DNA from: Parabacteroides goldsteinii DSM 19448 = WAL 12034
GTDB lineage: Bacteria > Bacteroidota > Bacteroidia > Bacteroidales > Tannerellaceae
Length of the DNA stretch: 64,000 nt
Assembly (NCBI RefSeq): GCF_000969835.1
Contig: NZ_KQ033912.1
Coordinates: 503,851-567,850, forward strand
Reading direction: 5' to 3'
A model generated the notes under the pieces. The model did not search any database, was not told the origin of the DNA, and was given only the letters and a program-made list of their open reading frames with translations. The translations under genes were made by a program, and so were the position numbers. This document shows positions 10,095 to 16,813 of the stretch, piece after piece (within the stretch, counting starts at the first letter, position 1; each line of letters opens with the position of its first letter).

Positions 10095-10682
10095 TTATAT
10101 CCAATCAGAAGGAAAGATTATCAAAAATAGCGGAATAACAGATGAGGTTGCCTCCTCACGCATATGTTCAATTCCCCTCGCCACCAACTTTCGTGCACCT
10201 TTCTGGGTCAGGTCTAACATATCTGCAATCTCATCATAGGAAAGTTTTTGCATATACCTTAAATAGATGGCTTCCCGTTGCCGATCCGTTAAAGTATCCA
10301 GCAGAGATTTTACTTTCTGTACTCTCATAGCAGCTTGTTCACGGTCTATCAGTTCATCCAGTAAATCGACCTCAACAACAAATAAATGTTCACACTGTTC
10401 TACGTCACTATATTCATAGGGGATTTTTAAGACATTCAAAAGTCTGTTCTTAAAACAAGTAAACAAAAAAGATTTTATATTTCTAACGCCTTCAAAAATT
10501 TTCGTATTAGATAACAATGACAGGAAAAGATCATGAAGAACATCATACAATTCATCGTCCGAAAGACCGAACCCTTTCCCATAAGCATACAAATTATTCA
10601 CATAACAAGTATAAATATAGTCAAAACTCTCTCGATCTCCCTGAACTAATTTTTTTATAATATCTTCTTCAGCTACATTCAT
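10095..10682 (-). CDS. ECF-type RNA polymerase sigma factor (Bacteroides type)
   Basis: The product has 195 residues. Region 2 is at about residues 10-80 (DRESFDYIYTCYVNNLYAYGKG, then DELYDVLHDLF), and region 4 has a helix-turn-helix at about 130-175 (TLTDRQREAIYLRYM, then SYDEIADMLDLTQKGARKLV). It should direct RNA polymerase to the promoter of the downstream SusC/SusD genes once released by the FecR protein encoded 75 bp downstream. A good -7 element (TATATTTG on the minus strand) lies 55 bp upstream, and a long hairpin palindrome covers the place where its -33 element would be. The C-terminus is short and hydrophobic (IPLFLIIFPSDWI), which is unusual but does not interrupt a known domain. 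Confidence 0.92.
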   Translation of the reverse strand: MNVAEEDIIKKLVQGDRESFDYIYTCYVNNLYAYGKGFGLSDDELYDVLHDLFLSLLSNTKIFEGVRNIKSFLFTCFKNRLLNVLKIPYEYSDVEQCEHLFVVEVDLLDELIDREQAAMRVQKVKSLLDTLTDRQREAIYLRYMQKLSYDEIADMLDLTQKGARKLVARGIEHMREEATSSVIPLFLIIFPSDWI

Positions 10683-10736
10683 AAAAGCATTAATAGACTA
10701 ACCTGTGTCTACCTGCACCTGGTTAACTTCAGCTTC

Positions 10737-10744
10737 CAAATATA
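10737..10744 (-). promoter_or_regulatory. Bacteroidetes -7 element upstream of the ECF sigma gene
   Basis: The minus strand reads TATATTTG, an exact TAnnTTTG match, 55 bp before the sigma start codon. No TTTG is found at the expected 19-21 bp upstream; that position lies inside the palindrome at 10756-10791. Confidence 0.5.
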
Positions 10745-10755
10745 GCCATTTTTTT

Positions 10756-10791
10756 ATTATATGCTTTTTTATTGAGCAAAAAGCATATAAT
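10756..10791. other. Perfect 14-bp inverted repeat between macrodomain-like gene and sigma gene
   Basis: ATTATATGCTTTTT at 10756-10769 is the exact reverse complement of 10778-10791, with an 8-nt loop. It follows the stop codon of the 10914-11306 gene by about 120 bp on the minus strand. It can therefore act as a terminator of that unit, or as an operator over the sigma factor promoter. Confidence 0.55.
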
Positions 10792-10913
10792 ACTTACCTC
10801 ATAACAAACAAATACTCCATATGCAGTTAATACTTCCAATCCGGATAGCCACAATTCGGAAAACGAGCACAACCAATGGTATATTATTTGTTTTTACTAT
10901 GTTAATCAATCTA

Positions 10914-11306
10914 CTAACTCATCAAAACCTTCCAAAACCTTTCCGGAAGATAAATGTTCCCGACCCAAATAGCCTCATTAAACAAAGGAGCAATTTCTTC
11001 CGGAAGAAAGCCAGCAATTCCACAACCGATTTCTGTTACCAGAAAAGTCATTTCCGGATGTTGCTTTGCAAAACAGATAAAATCCTTTACATAAGGATCG
11101 ATTTTATCCACACCGCCATGCATCGTTGGTATAGCATACGTTTGTCCCTGTAAACCGACACCTTGTCCCCATACGGCTCCCCATTTACGATAAGCCAGGA
11201 GAGCGGCACCTCCACCATGAGCTCCTGCCAAATTACTACCAAATACAAAAATCTCATCCGGCTTCAAGTCCTGTATCCGATTGTTTGTTATGCGCTGTTT
11301 ATACAT
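10914..11306 (-). CDS. Macrodomain-like (A1S_2505-type phage-associated) protein
   Basis: This small soluble protein (130 residues) has the N-terminal block EIFVFGSNLAGAHGGGAALL and later TFLVTEIGCGIAGF. The glycine-rich loops resemble macrodomain ADP-ribose-binding loops. I recall closely similar sequences under the name A1S_2505, a phage-associated non-structural protein, but the recall is not checked. Macrodomains bind or hydrolyse ADP-ribose derivatives; whether this one is active is unknown. Its start codon lies 1 bp after the stop of the HU-like gene, so the two are co-transcribed. Proximity to an HU/helix-turn-helix protein and a repeat array suggests a small accessory module rather than core metabolism. 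Confidence 0.7.
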   Translation of the reverse strand: MYKQRITNNRIQDLKPDEIFVFGSNLAGAHGGGAALLAYRKWGAVWGQGVGLQGQTYAIPTMHGGVDKIDPYVKDFICFAKQHPEMTFLVTEIGCGIAGFLPEEIAPLFNEAIWVGNIYLPERFWKVLMS

Positions 11307-11307
11307 A

Positions 11308-11907
11308 CTATTCTTCCTGCTTATCCGCCGCCAGCAAATACATCACCTTATTCCGATAGCCCACCTTGACGAGTACGCCTTCCTCCACGAACTTCTTCAG
11401 ATCTATTTCCGCCCGGTAACGGCTACAACCAAATTCTTTAGCATAAGCACGCGGAGTCACACTTTCCCAATGTTTCATGTATTTCAACAATTTATCTTTT
11501 AGTGTCTCCCTGTTATCAAGTATCTTTTTATCTTTTTCAAACTCCAGATCGATTTTCCTTAACTTTTTTCGTAGAGAAGTGGAACAACGGTAATTAATTC
11601 CATCTACGTAAACCGTTCCCTTGTTTCCGTTTTCTTTATTCGGAGTAGTTTTCAATGATGGCGAGAAATACCCCAGATCATCCAACTCGATATGGCAGCC
11701 GTCCTCCAGGGCCAGTTCGACCACCCAGGCAAATGAATCCAAGACACTTTTGACTTCTGCCGACGATACAGCAGAACGTTCGCTTATCAACCTGCAAACT
11801 TTTTCCAGATTATAAGTTCCCCTGCTGATCGCACGGGCATGTGTCAACCGCATGCCTTTACGTCCATTCGGCTTCGGCGTGTAGTAAGCTTTAAATTTTA
11901 TTGACAT
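11308..11907 (-). CDS. HU-like DNA-binding protein with C-terminal winged-helix-like extension
   Basis: The product has 199 residues from the chosen start MSIKFKAYYT. Residues 1-120 match the Bacteroidetes HU-like family (LTHARAISRGTYNLEKVCRL, then VLDSFAWVVELALEDGC, with the beta-arm region around DDLGYFSPSLKT). After a lysine-rich linker, residues about 138-190 form a predicted helix-turn-helix (SVTPRAYAKEFGCSRYRAEI, then FVEEGVLVKVGYRNKVMYLL). An upstream ATG at 11940 would add 11 residues of low-complexity polar sequence; I prefer 11907 because family members start at this motif. The gene leads a two-gene unit with the macrodomain-like gene. A palindrome (11951-11968) and 22-bp repeats (12002-12067) lie directly upstream, consistent with autoregulation. 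Confidence 0.82.
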   Translation of the reverse strand: MSIKFKAYYTPKPNGRKGMRLTHARAISRGTYNLEKVCRLISERSAVSSAEVKSVLDSFAWVVELALEDGCHIELDDLGYFSPSLKTTPNKENGNKGTVYVDGINYRCSTSLRKKLRKIDLEFEKDKKILDNRETLKDKLLKYMKHWESVTPRAYAKEFGCSRYRAEIDLKKFVEEGVLVKVGYRNKVMYLLAADKQEE

Positions 11908-11950
11908 GGTATTATTTATTTGGTTACATACTCTTTTCATCTATATGCCT

Positions 11951-11968
11951 TACTAATTTGAATTAGTA
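11951..11968. promoter_or_regulatory. Perfect palindrome upstream of the HU-like gene
   Basis: TACTAATT-TG-AATTAGTA is an exact 8-bp inverted repeat with a 2-bp centre, 44 bp before the HU-like start codon. The geometry fits a dimeric operator; the binding protein is not known. Confidence 0.5.
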
Positions 11969-12001
11969 CGGCAGGTAATCAATGGTTGATAATCCTCGGC
12001 C

Positions 12002-12067
12002 GTTTGGCTCACAATTATCGACCGATTGGCACATAATTATCAACCAAACGGCCGACAATTATCAGCC
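12002..12067 (-). repeat. Three direct 22-bp iteron-like repeats
   Basis: On the minus strand three consecutive units (12067-12046, 12045-12024 and 12023-12002) follow the pattern GGYYGATAATTRTNNGCC plus four bases, with exactly 22 bp between starts. A fourth, inverted half-copy GGTTGATAAT is on the plus strand at 11984-11993. This makes 11984-12007 and 12044-12067 a 24-bp inverted repeat with 21 matches. The array lies between the divergent HU-like and DUF5063 genes. The remainder of the 378-bp gap holds the palindrome at 11951-11968 and the promoter at 12242-12249. Confidence 0.8.
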
Positions 12068-12241
12068 GCTAAATCCATTAGCATCAAAGATACAACAGAA
12101 AGGGAGAAATTATCCTCCTGAACGCTTATATTTTATTGTTTCCCACGTATTCTCTTTAACACACACGAAAATTTTCTCATCGACATCCTCTTATTAGACC
12201 TTAATAAGAATTAATAATTCTGATTATCGCAATATATTTCT

Positions 12242-12249
12242 TACTTTTG
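12242..12249 (+). promoter_or_regulatory. Bacteroidetes -7 promoter element for the DUF5063 unit
   Basis: TACTTTTG matches TAnnTTTG and lies 37 bp before the ATG at 12286. It overlaps the alternative TTG start at 12247, which therefore would be at or upstream of the transcription start and is rejected. No clear -33 TTTG is visible. Confidence 0.55.
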
Positions 12250-12285
12250 CAAGTTAGAAATCATAGGTATACTATAAGAAGTAGC

Positions 12286-12831
12286 ATGGAAAAGGAGAAT
12301 AATCCCATATATGAACGCAATACGCTGGAGTTTGTAACTGTAGCGCTGGAATTTTGTACATTTGTTGAAACAGCCGGACAAAACGGCCTTTTTGATTTTA
12401 TAGATAAAGGAATCAAGCTGTTACCTCTGCTCTATCTGAAGGCGACACTATTACCGGAAGCGGAAGTGGACGACGAAGATGACGAACCGGAACTGACTGT
12501 TACGGAAGATATGTACGAAGCCGTGCGGACCCGTATTGCCGCCCTGCTGGGAGAAAAAGACTCTTACCTGGAGACATTTCATCCGGATATGCAATATAGC
12601 GACACGCCAATCGCTGCATTTGTTTCGGAAAACCTAGCGGATGTTTACCAAGACACAGGAAATTTTGTTTCACTTTTTCGACAGGGAAATGAGGAAGTCA
12701 TGCTTCAGGCTATTGCTTTATGCCGCGCCAATTTCCAGGAGTTCTGGGGACAGCAACTCTTAAATGCACTGAAAGCGCTTCACGCTATCCGTTACAGCGA
12801 TGAAGAAATTATTGAAACGAACGAGGAATGA
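12286..12831 (+). CDS. DUF5063 domain protein
   Basis: This 181-residue soluble acidic protein is predicted mostly helical (LEFVTVALEFCTFVETAG, then DFIDKGIKLLPLLYLKATLL). It resembles the DUF5063 family, which has no established function. The ATG at 12286 is chosen over TTG at 12247 because a TAnnTTTG promoter element overlaps the latter. The stop TGA overlaps the start of the next gene within ATGATGA, so translation of the exonuclease gene is probably coupled to this one. The constant neighbourhood with a 3'-5' exonuclease is, as far as I recall, common in Bacteroidales, which suggests a nucleic-acid-related role. That is inference only. Confidence 0.75.
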   Translation: MEKENNPIYERNTLEFVTVALEFCTFVETAGQNGLFDFIDKGIKLLPLLYLKATLLPEAEVDDEDDEPELTVTEDMYEAVRTRIAALLGEKDSYLETFHPDMQYSDTPIAAFVSENLADVYQDTGNFVSLFRQGNEEVMLQAIALCRANFQEFWGQQLLNALKALHAIRYSDEEIIETNEE

Positions 12832-13412
12832 TGACACAATACACACACACAATAACAAAAGAAGAGATATCACTTCTTGAAATAGAAGAATTTCCGGGAC
12901 GGATCCTTGTTATCGACACCGAAAAGGATGCCGATAAAGCCGTCAGCTATTTAACCCAGTTCGAAGCGGTTGGCTTCGATACGGAAACACGTCCCAGTTT
13001 TAAAAAGGGGACACGCTATAAGATTTCGTTGATGCAGATTTCGACAGATGAGGCTTGCTTCCTGTTCCGGTTGAACAGAATCGGTATTCCGCAATCGCTT
13101 GAAGATTTTCTGGTTAACGATAAAATATTAAAAATCGGGTTATCCCTGCGCGATGATTTCGGTGCCATGCGGAAGCGGACGGATATCAAACCGGCCAACT
13201 TTCTGGATTTGCAGAATTATGTGGGACAATTCGGTATCGAGGATGCCAGCCTGCAAAAGATCTACGCGATCCTTTTCGATAAGAAAATATCGAAAGGCCA
13301 GCGCCTGAGCAACTGGGAAGCCGATGTGCTGACCGAACAACAAAAGAAATATGCAGCCCTGGACGCCTGGGCTTGTCTGAAAATTTACAACCAATTGAAT
13401 CAAGATAAATAA
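12828..13412 (+). CDS. 3'-5' exonuclease of the DEDD (RNase D/WRN-like) superfamily
   Basis: The protein has 194 residues and is a single exonuclease domain. Motif I is FDTETRP (acidic residues of the DxE pair), motif II lies around KIGLSLRDDFG, and motif III is YAALDAW, giving the Y-x3-D form of the DEDDy subclass. These four acidic residues bind two metal ions and cleave nucleotides from 3' ends. There is no HRDC or polymerase domain, so it is a stand-alone enzyme; RNA or DNA preference cannot be read from sequence. It overlaps the preceding gene by 4 bp (a second in-frame ATG is at 12831) and ends 2 bp before the methyltransferase gene. Confidence 0.88.
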   Translation: MMTQYTHTITKEEISLLEIEEFPGRILVIDTEKDADKAVSYLTQFEAVGFDTETRPSFKKGTRYKISLMQISTDEACFLFRLNRIGIPQSLEDFLVNDKILKIGLSLRDDFGAMRKRTDIKPANFLDLQNYVGQFGIEDASLQKIYAILFDKKISKGQRLSNWEADVLTEQQKKYAALDAWACLKIYNQLNQDK

Positions 13413-13414
13413 GA

Positions 13415-14599
13415 ATGAACTATTGTAAAATCTTTCTCAAACCGAAAAAGGAAGAATCGTTGTTGCGCTTCCATCCGTGGGTGTTCTCCGGAGCTATCCA
13501 AAGCATTGAAGGGAATCCTGAAGAGGGCGACCTGGTAAAGGTGTACGGAACGAACCAGCGTTTTCTGGCTATCGGCCATTATCAGATAGGCAGCATTGCC
13601 GTACGTATCTTATCGTTCAAACCGATTACGATCGATGCGGATTTTTGGGTAGAACGTATCCGCGTGGCTTATGCTATTCGCCGCGAACTGGGACTGGCAG
13701 GTGTGGAAAACAATAATACTTTTCGCCTGATTCATGGGGAAGGAGATAATCTTCCGGGACTCGTTATCGACATGTATGCCCATACGGCTGTTATGCAGGC
13801 GCATTCGGTCGGTATGCATTATGCCCGCCACGAAATTGCCGAAGCGTTAAAAACGGTACTGGGAGATACTTTACAGAACATTTATTATAAATCGGAAGCG
13901 ACTCTTCCTTATAAAGCCAATCTCGGCAGTGAGGACGGTTACCTATATGGCGGAGAAGTAGAGGATATTGCAACAGAAAACGGACTGAAGTTCTGTGTGG
14001 ACTGGCAGAAAGGCCAAAAGACCGGTTTCTTTGTGGACCAGCGCGAAAACCGTTCTTTGCTGGAGCGGTATGCCAAAGGTCATTCGGTGCTGAACATGTT
14101 TTGCTACACCGGAGGATTTTCGTTCTATGCGATGCGTGGCGGTGCCGAAGTGGTTCATTCGGTAGACAGTTCGGCCAAAGCGATTTCACTGACAAATAAA
14201 AATGTAGAATTGAACTTCCCTGGCGACCTGCGACATAAGGCTTTTGCGGAAGATGCCTTCAAATATCTGGAAAAGATGGGTAGCAATTACGACCTGATCA
14301 TTCTGGACCCGCCAGCCTTTGCCAAGCATAAGAACGTGCTCCGCAATGCTTTGCAAGGATACCGTAAACTAAACGCGATCGCTTTTGAAAAGATTAAACC
14401 GGGAGGTATTTTATTTACTTTCTCCTGTTCGCAGGTTGTCAGTAAAGAGAATTTCCGCCTGGCCGTATTCAGTGCCGCTGCACAATCCGGACGTAGCGTC
14501 CGTATCCTGCATCAGCTGACGCAACCGGCCGATCATCCGGTAAACATCTATCATCCGGAAGGGGAATATCTGAAAGGACTGGTTTTATACGTGGAATAA
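13415..14599 (+). CDS. rlmI: RlmI-type 23S rRNA (cytosine-C5) methyltransferase
   Basis: This 394-residue protein has an N-terminal PUA-like RNA-binding domain (about residues 1-80, HPWVFSGAIQSIEGNPEEGD), a central EEHYD-like segment, and a Rossmann methyltransferase domain. The methyltransferase carries the SAM-binding block VLNMFCYTGGFSFYAMRGG (about 226-244), then DLIILDPPAF (about 295) and FTFSCS (about 333), the catalytic cysteine loop. Enzymes of this family modify C1962 of 23S rRNA in E. coli. The DPPAF and SCS motifs are intact. It is the third gene of the unit starting at 12286, 2 bp after the exonuclease gene, and is followed by a strong terminator shared with gdhA. Confidence 0.88.
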   Translation: MNYCKIFLKPKKEESLLRFHPWVFSGAIQSIEGNPEEGDLVKVYGTNQRFLAIGHYQIGSIAVRILSFKPITIDADFWVERIRVAYAIRRELGLAGVENNNTFRLIHGEGDNLPGLVIDMYAHTAVMQAHSVGMHYARHEIAEALKTVLGDTLQNIYYKSEATLPYKANLGSEDGYLYGGEVEDIATENGLKFCVDWQKGQKTGFFVDQRENRSLLERYAKGHSVLNMFCYTGGFSFYAMRGGAEVVHSVDSSAKAISLTNKNVELNFPGDLRHKAFAEDAFKYLEKMGSNYDLIILDPPAFAKHKNVLRNALQGYRKLNAIAFEKIKPGGILFTFSCSQVVSKENFRLAVFSAAAQSGRSVRILHQLTQPADHPVNIYHPEGEYLKGLVLYVE

Positions 14600-14615
14600 A
14601 AAAATTGTATTTAAT

Positions 14616-14646
14616 AAAAAAGGGAGCCATTTTTGACTCCCTTTTT
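14616..14646. terminator. Bidirectional terminator between rlmI and gdhA
   Basis: The hairpin arms AAAAAGGGAG and CTCCCTTTTT are followed by T-runs on both strands. It serves the convergent ends of the rlmI-type gene (14599) and gdhA (14687). Confidence 0.85.
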
Positions 14647-14686
14647 CCATGACCAAAATCTATATGGTAACCGACATTTCTGTCAA

Positions 14687-16021
14687 TTATAAGATACCTT
14701 GCGCCATCATAGCTTTTGCAACCTTCATGAAGCCGGCCACATTTGCACCCTTCACGTAGTTTACAGTTCCGTCAGCCTGTGTTCCGTATTTTACACACTG
14801 TTCGTGGATAGACTTCATGATACCTTTCAGCTTTTCGTCTACTTCTTCTCTTGTCCAGCTCAGCTTCATTGCATTCTGAGTCATTTCCAGACCTGATACG
14901 GAAACACCACCGGCGTTAGCAGCCTTACCCGGAGCATACAGGATCTTAGCTTCCAGGAATGCATCGATAGCTTCCGGAGTAGAAGGCATGTTTGCACCTT
15001 CCGATACAGCGAAACAACCGTTAGCCAACAATGTCTTGGCATCGTCACCGTTCAATTCGTTCTGAGTTGCACTCGGCATGGCGATGTCACATTTTTCACC
15101 CCAGGGACGGCCACCCTGAACATATTTGCAGCCATATTTTTCTGCATATTCGCGGATACGTCCACGATAGAGGTTCTTCAATTCCATGATATAATCCAGT
15201 TTCTCACGGTCGATACCGTCCGGATCATAGATATAACCGTCAGAGTCAGACATAGTAACCGGCTTAGCACCCAGTTCGATCAGTTTTTCAACCGTATACT
15301 GAGCTACGTTACCTGAACCTGAAACAGCAACCACTTTACCTTTAATGTCGATGTTACGAGTCTTCAGCATTTCCAGCAGGAAGTAAACGTTACCGTAACC
15401 TGTTGCTTCCGGACGAATCAGTGAACCACCGAATTCGATACCTTTACCTGTGAATGTACCTGTGTTTTCGCGGGCCAGCTTTTTGTACATACCATACATA
15501 TAAGCAACTTCACGTCCGCCAACACCTATATCACCGGCAGGAACGTCTGTATCCGGACCAATGTGACGCCACAATTCCATAACGAAAGCCTGGCAGAAAC
15601 GCATGATTTCAGCATTTGATTTGCCACGCGGGCTGAAGTCGGCACCACCTTTACCACCACCCATCGGCAGTGTAGTCAATGAGTTCTTGAAAGTCTGTTC
15701 GAAAGCCAGGAACTTAAGGATCGATTGATTTACAGAAGCATGGAAACGGATACCGCCTTTGTACGGGCCGATCACGTTGTTATGCTGGATACGGTAACCC
15801 ATGTTTGTCTGTACCTGTCCTTTATCGTCTACCCATGTTACGCGGAATGAGAAAATGCGATCAGGAATACAAAGACGTTCGATCAAGTTGCTCTTTTCAA
15901 ATTCAGGATGTTCGTTATAGGCTTCTTCAATTGTGCCTAAAACTTCAGCAACTGCCTGATGATACTCGGGTTCGTTAGGAAATCTTCTCTTTAAGTTGTC
16001 TAAAACTTCATTTGCCTTCAT
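14687..16021 (-). CDS. gdhA: Glutamate dehydrogenase (NADP-type, hexameric)
   Basis: The enzyme has 444 residues and interconverts 2-oxoglutarate plus ammonium and glutamate in the cytoplasm, the main ammonium-assimilating step in Bacteroidales. The catalytic lysine is in PMGGGKGGADF (Lys124), the catalytic aspartate in PAGDIGVGGRE (Asp164), and the dinucleotide fold in VAVSGSGNVAQYTVEKL. Length and motifs match the hexameric class I family of about 445 residues. Bacteroidetes enzymes of this type usually prefer NADP; the cofactor choice is inferred from family. A consensus promoter (TTTG-N19-TACCTTTG) lies about 70-100 bp upstream, with a small hairpin at 16064-16082 in the leader. Gene and promoter look intact and housekeeping. 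Confidence 0.95.
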   Translation of the reverse strand: MKANEVLDNLKRRFPNEPEYHQAVAEVLGTIEEAYNEHPEFEKSNLIERLCIPDRIFSFRVTWVDDKGQVQTNMGYRIQHNNVIGPYKGGIRFHASVNQSILKFLAFEQTFKNSLTTLPMGGGKGGADFSPRGKSNAEIMRFCQAFVMELWRHIGPDTDVPAGDIGVGGREVAYMYGMYKKLARENTGTFTGKGIEFGGSLIRPEATGYGNVYFLLEMLKTRNIDIKGKVVAVSGSGNVAQYTVEKLIELGAKPVTMSDSDGYIYDPDGIDREKLDYIMELKNLYRGRIREYAEKYGCKYVQGGRPWGEKCDIAMPSATQNELNGDDAKTLLANGCFAVSEGANMPSTPEAIDAFLEAKILYAPGKAANAGGVSVSGLEMTQNAMKLSWTREEVDEKLKGIMKSIHEQCVKYGTQADGTVNYVKGANVAGFMKVAKAMMAQGIL

Positions 16022-16063
16022 AAGAACTGTTTATTTAGAATGTTATACCAATTTGCTAGTTAG

Positions 16064-16082
16064 CGTTCTTCTTTTAAGAACG
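16064..16082 (-). other. Small hairpin in the gdhA leader
   Basis: CGTTCTT-CTTTT-AAGAACG forms a perfect 7-bp stem in the predicted 5' leader of gdhA. It lies between the promoter and the start codon, so a role in message stability or translation is possible. Confidence 0.4.
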
Positions 16083-16085
16083 TCG

Positions 16086-16116
16086 CAAAGGTAAGCCATT
16101 TTTTCAAACCGGCAAA
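16086..16116 (-). promoter_or_regulatory. Consensus Bacteroidetes promoter of gdhA
   Basis: On the minus strand TTTG (16116-16113), 19 bp, then TACCTTTG (16093-16086). This is an exact match to the -33/-7 consensus with ideal spacing. Confidence 0.85.
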
Positions 16117-16183
16117 TATTTGAAAGAAAAAATGATAAAAAAATATCGAAATGATATTTTAAAGAGGCAAACGTGACTAAATG

Positions 16184-16366
16184 TCACTCATTTCTACGTT
16201 TTATGTTTTTATAGACAGGAACGAACACAATGATAGCGGACGCTACCAAGGCAAAAACCACATCAAAGGTTATCTTTTCACTGTAAACAAGCAGCATGTA
16301 GGCCAAAACACCCCATAAAAGAGTGAGACACACCGCCTGACTATTTGTTATCTTTCTACGGGCCAT
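16184..16366 (-). CDS. Small two-span membrane protein, function unknown
   Basis: This 60-residue protein has a basic N-terminus (MARRKITNSQ), two hydrophobic segments (about residues 11-28 and 34-52) and a basic tail (KNIKRRNE). I do not recognise the family. It begins 13 bp after the stop of the DUF2007 gene on the same strand. Coding evidence is the open frame, the positive-inside charge pattern and the tight spacing. There are no catalytic residues to point to. It could be an accessory to the neighbouring membrane-anchored DUF2007 protein, but this is only proximity. Confidence 0.65.
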   Translation of the reverse strand: MARRKITNSQAVCLTLLWGVLAYMLLVYSEKITFDVVFALVASAIIVFVPVYKNIKRRNE

Positions 16367-16379
16367 CGGTTACATTTTT

Positions 16380-16778
16380 TTAGTTAGACGAGATTTGTGA
16401 TCCAAAAAAGATCAATAATACCAAAAACACAGCAATAATCACAAATAAGATGACAATTTGCTTCTCTAACGTGTAATTACGAAGAAAAGGGATATGACGG
16501 GCCCATCCGGCTACGACCTGTATCTGCTCTGGTTCTTCATCCTCCGCAGGAATGTCGTACCCACCGGCTTCCATCACCTCCAACGCCCGGGGCACATCGC
16601 TTTCAAGCACCTCTACACGGGCACCGCCAACATCTATATAACCCGCCATCAGTTGACTGCTATATTCGTTCCTCAAATAACATTCGATATCTTCCGACCT
16701 GAGCAAAGCGATCAGTGTCTGGGCCTCTGCCGGATATTGAAACCGGGCTATTTCGACCATTTTATCCGTATCATCCAT
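16380..16778 (-). CDS. DUF2007-type signal-transducing-like protein with C-terminal membrane anchor
   Basis: The protein has 132 residues. The N-terminal 75 residues match the DUF2007 alpha/beta domain (VEIARFQYPAEAQTLIALLR, then YLRNEYSSQL and a GARVEVLESD strand). This domain is related to PII-like folds and its function is not established. After an acidic linker (EDEEPEQ) there is one membrane span (about 107-127, IVILFVIIAVFLVLLIFFG). It lies 35 bp downstream of hemG and upstream of the 60-residue membrane protein, all on the minus strand, so it may be transcribed with the hemN-hemG unit. A link to haem metabolism is inferred only from position. Confidence 0.75.
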   Translation of the reverse strand: MDDTDKMVEIARFQYPAEAQTLIALLRSEDIECYLRNEYSSQLMAGYIDVGGARVEVLESDVPRALEVMEAGGYDIPAEDEEPEQIQVVAGWARHIPFLRNYTLEKQIVILFVIIAVFLVLLIFFGSQISSN

Positions 16779-16813
16779 GAATAGATCTTTTCTGCAAAGA
16801 AAAGGATTTTGAC

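Noticed and set aside
12002..12067. 22-bp repeats as a CRISPR or as a plasmid origin
   Set aside because: The repeats are contiguous without spacers, and no Rep protein is present. Iteron likeness is only in spacing.
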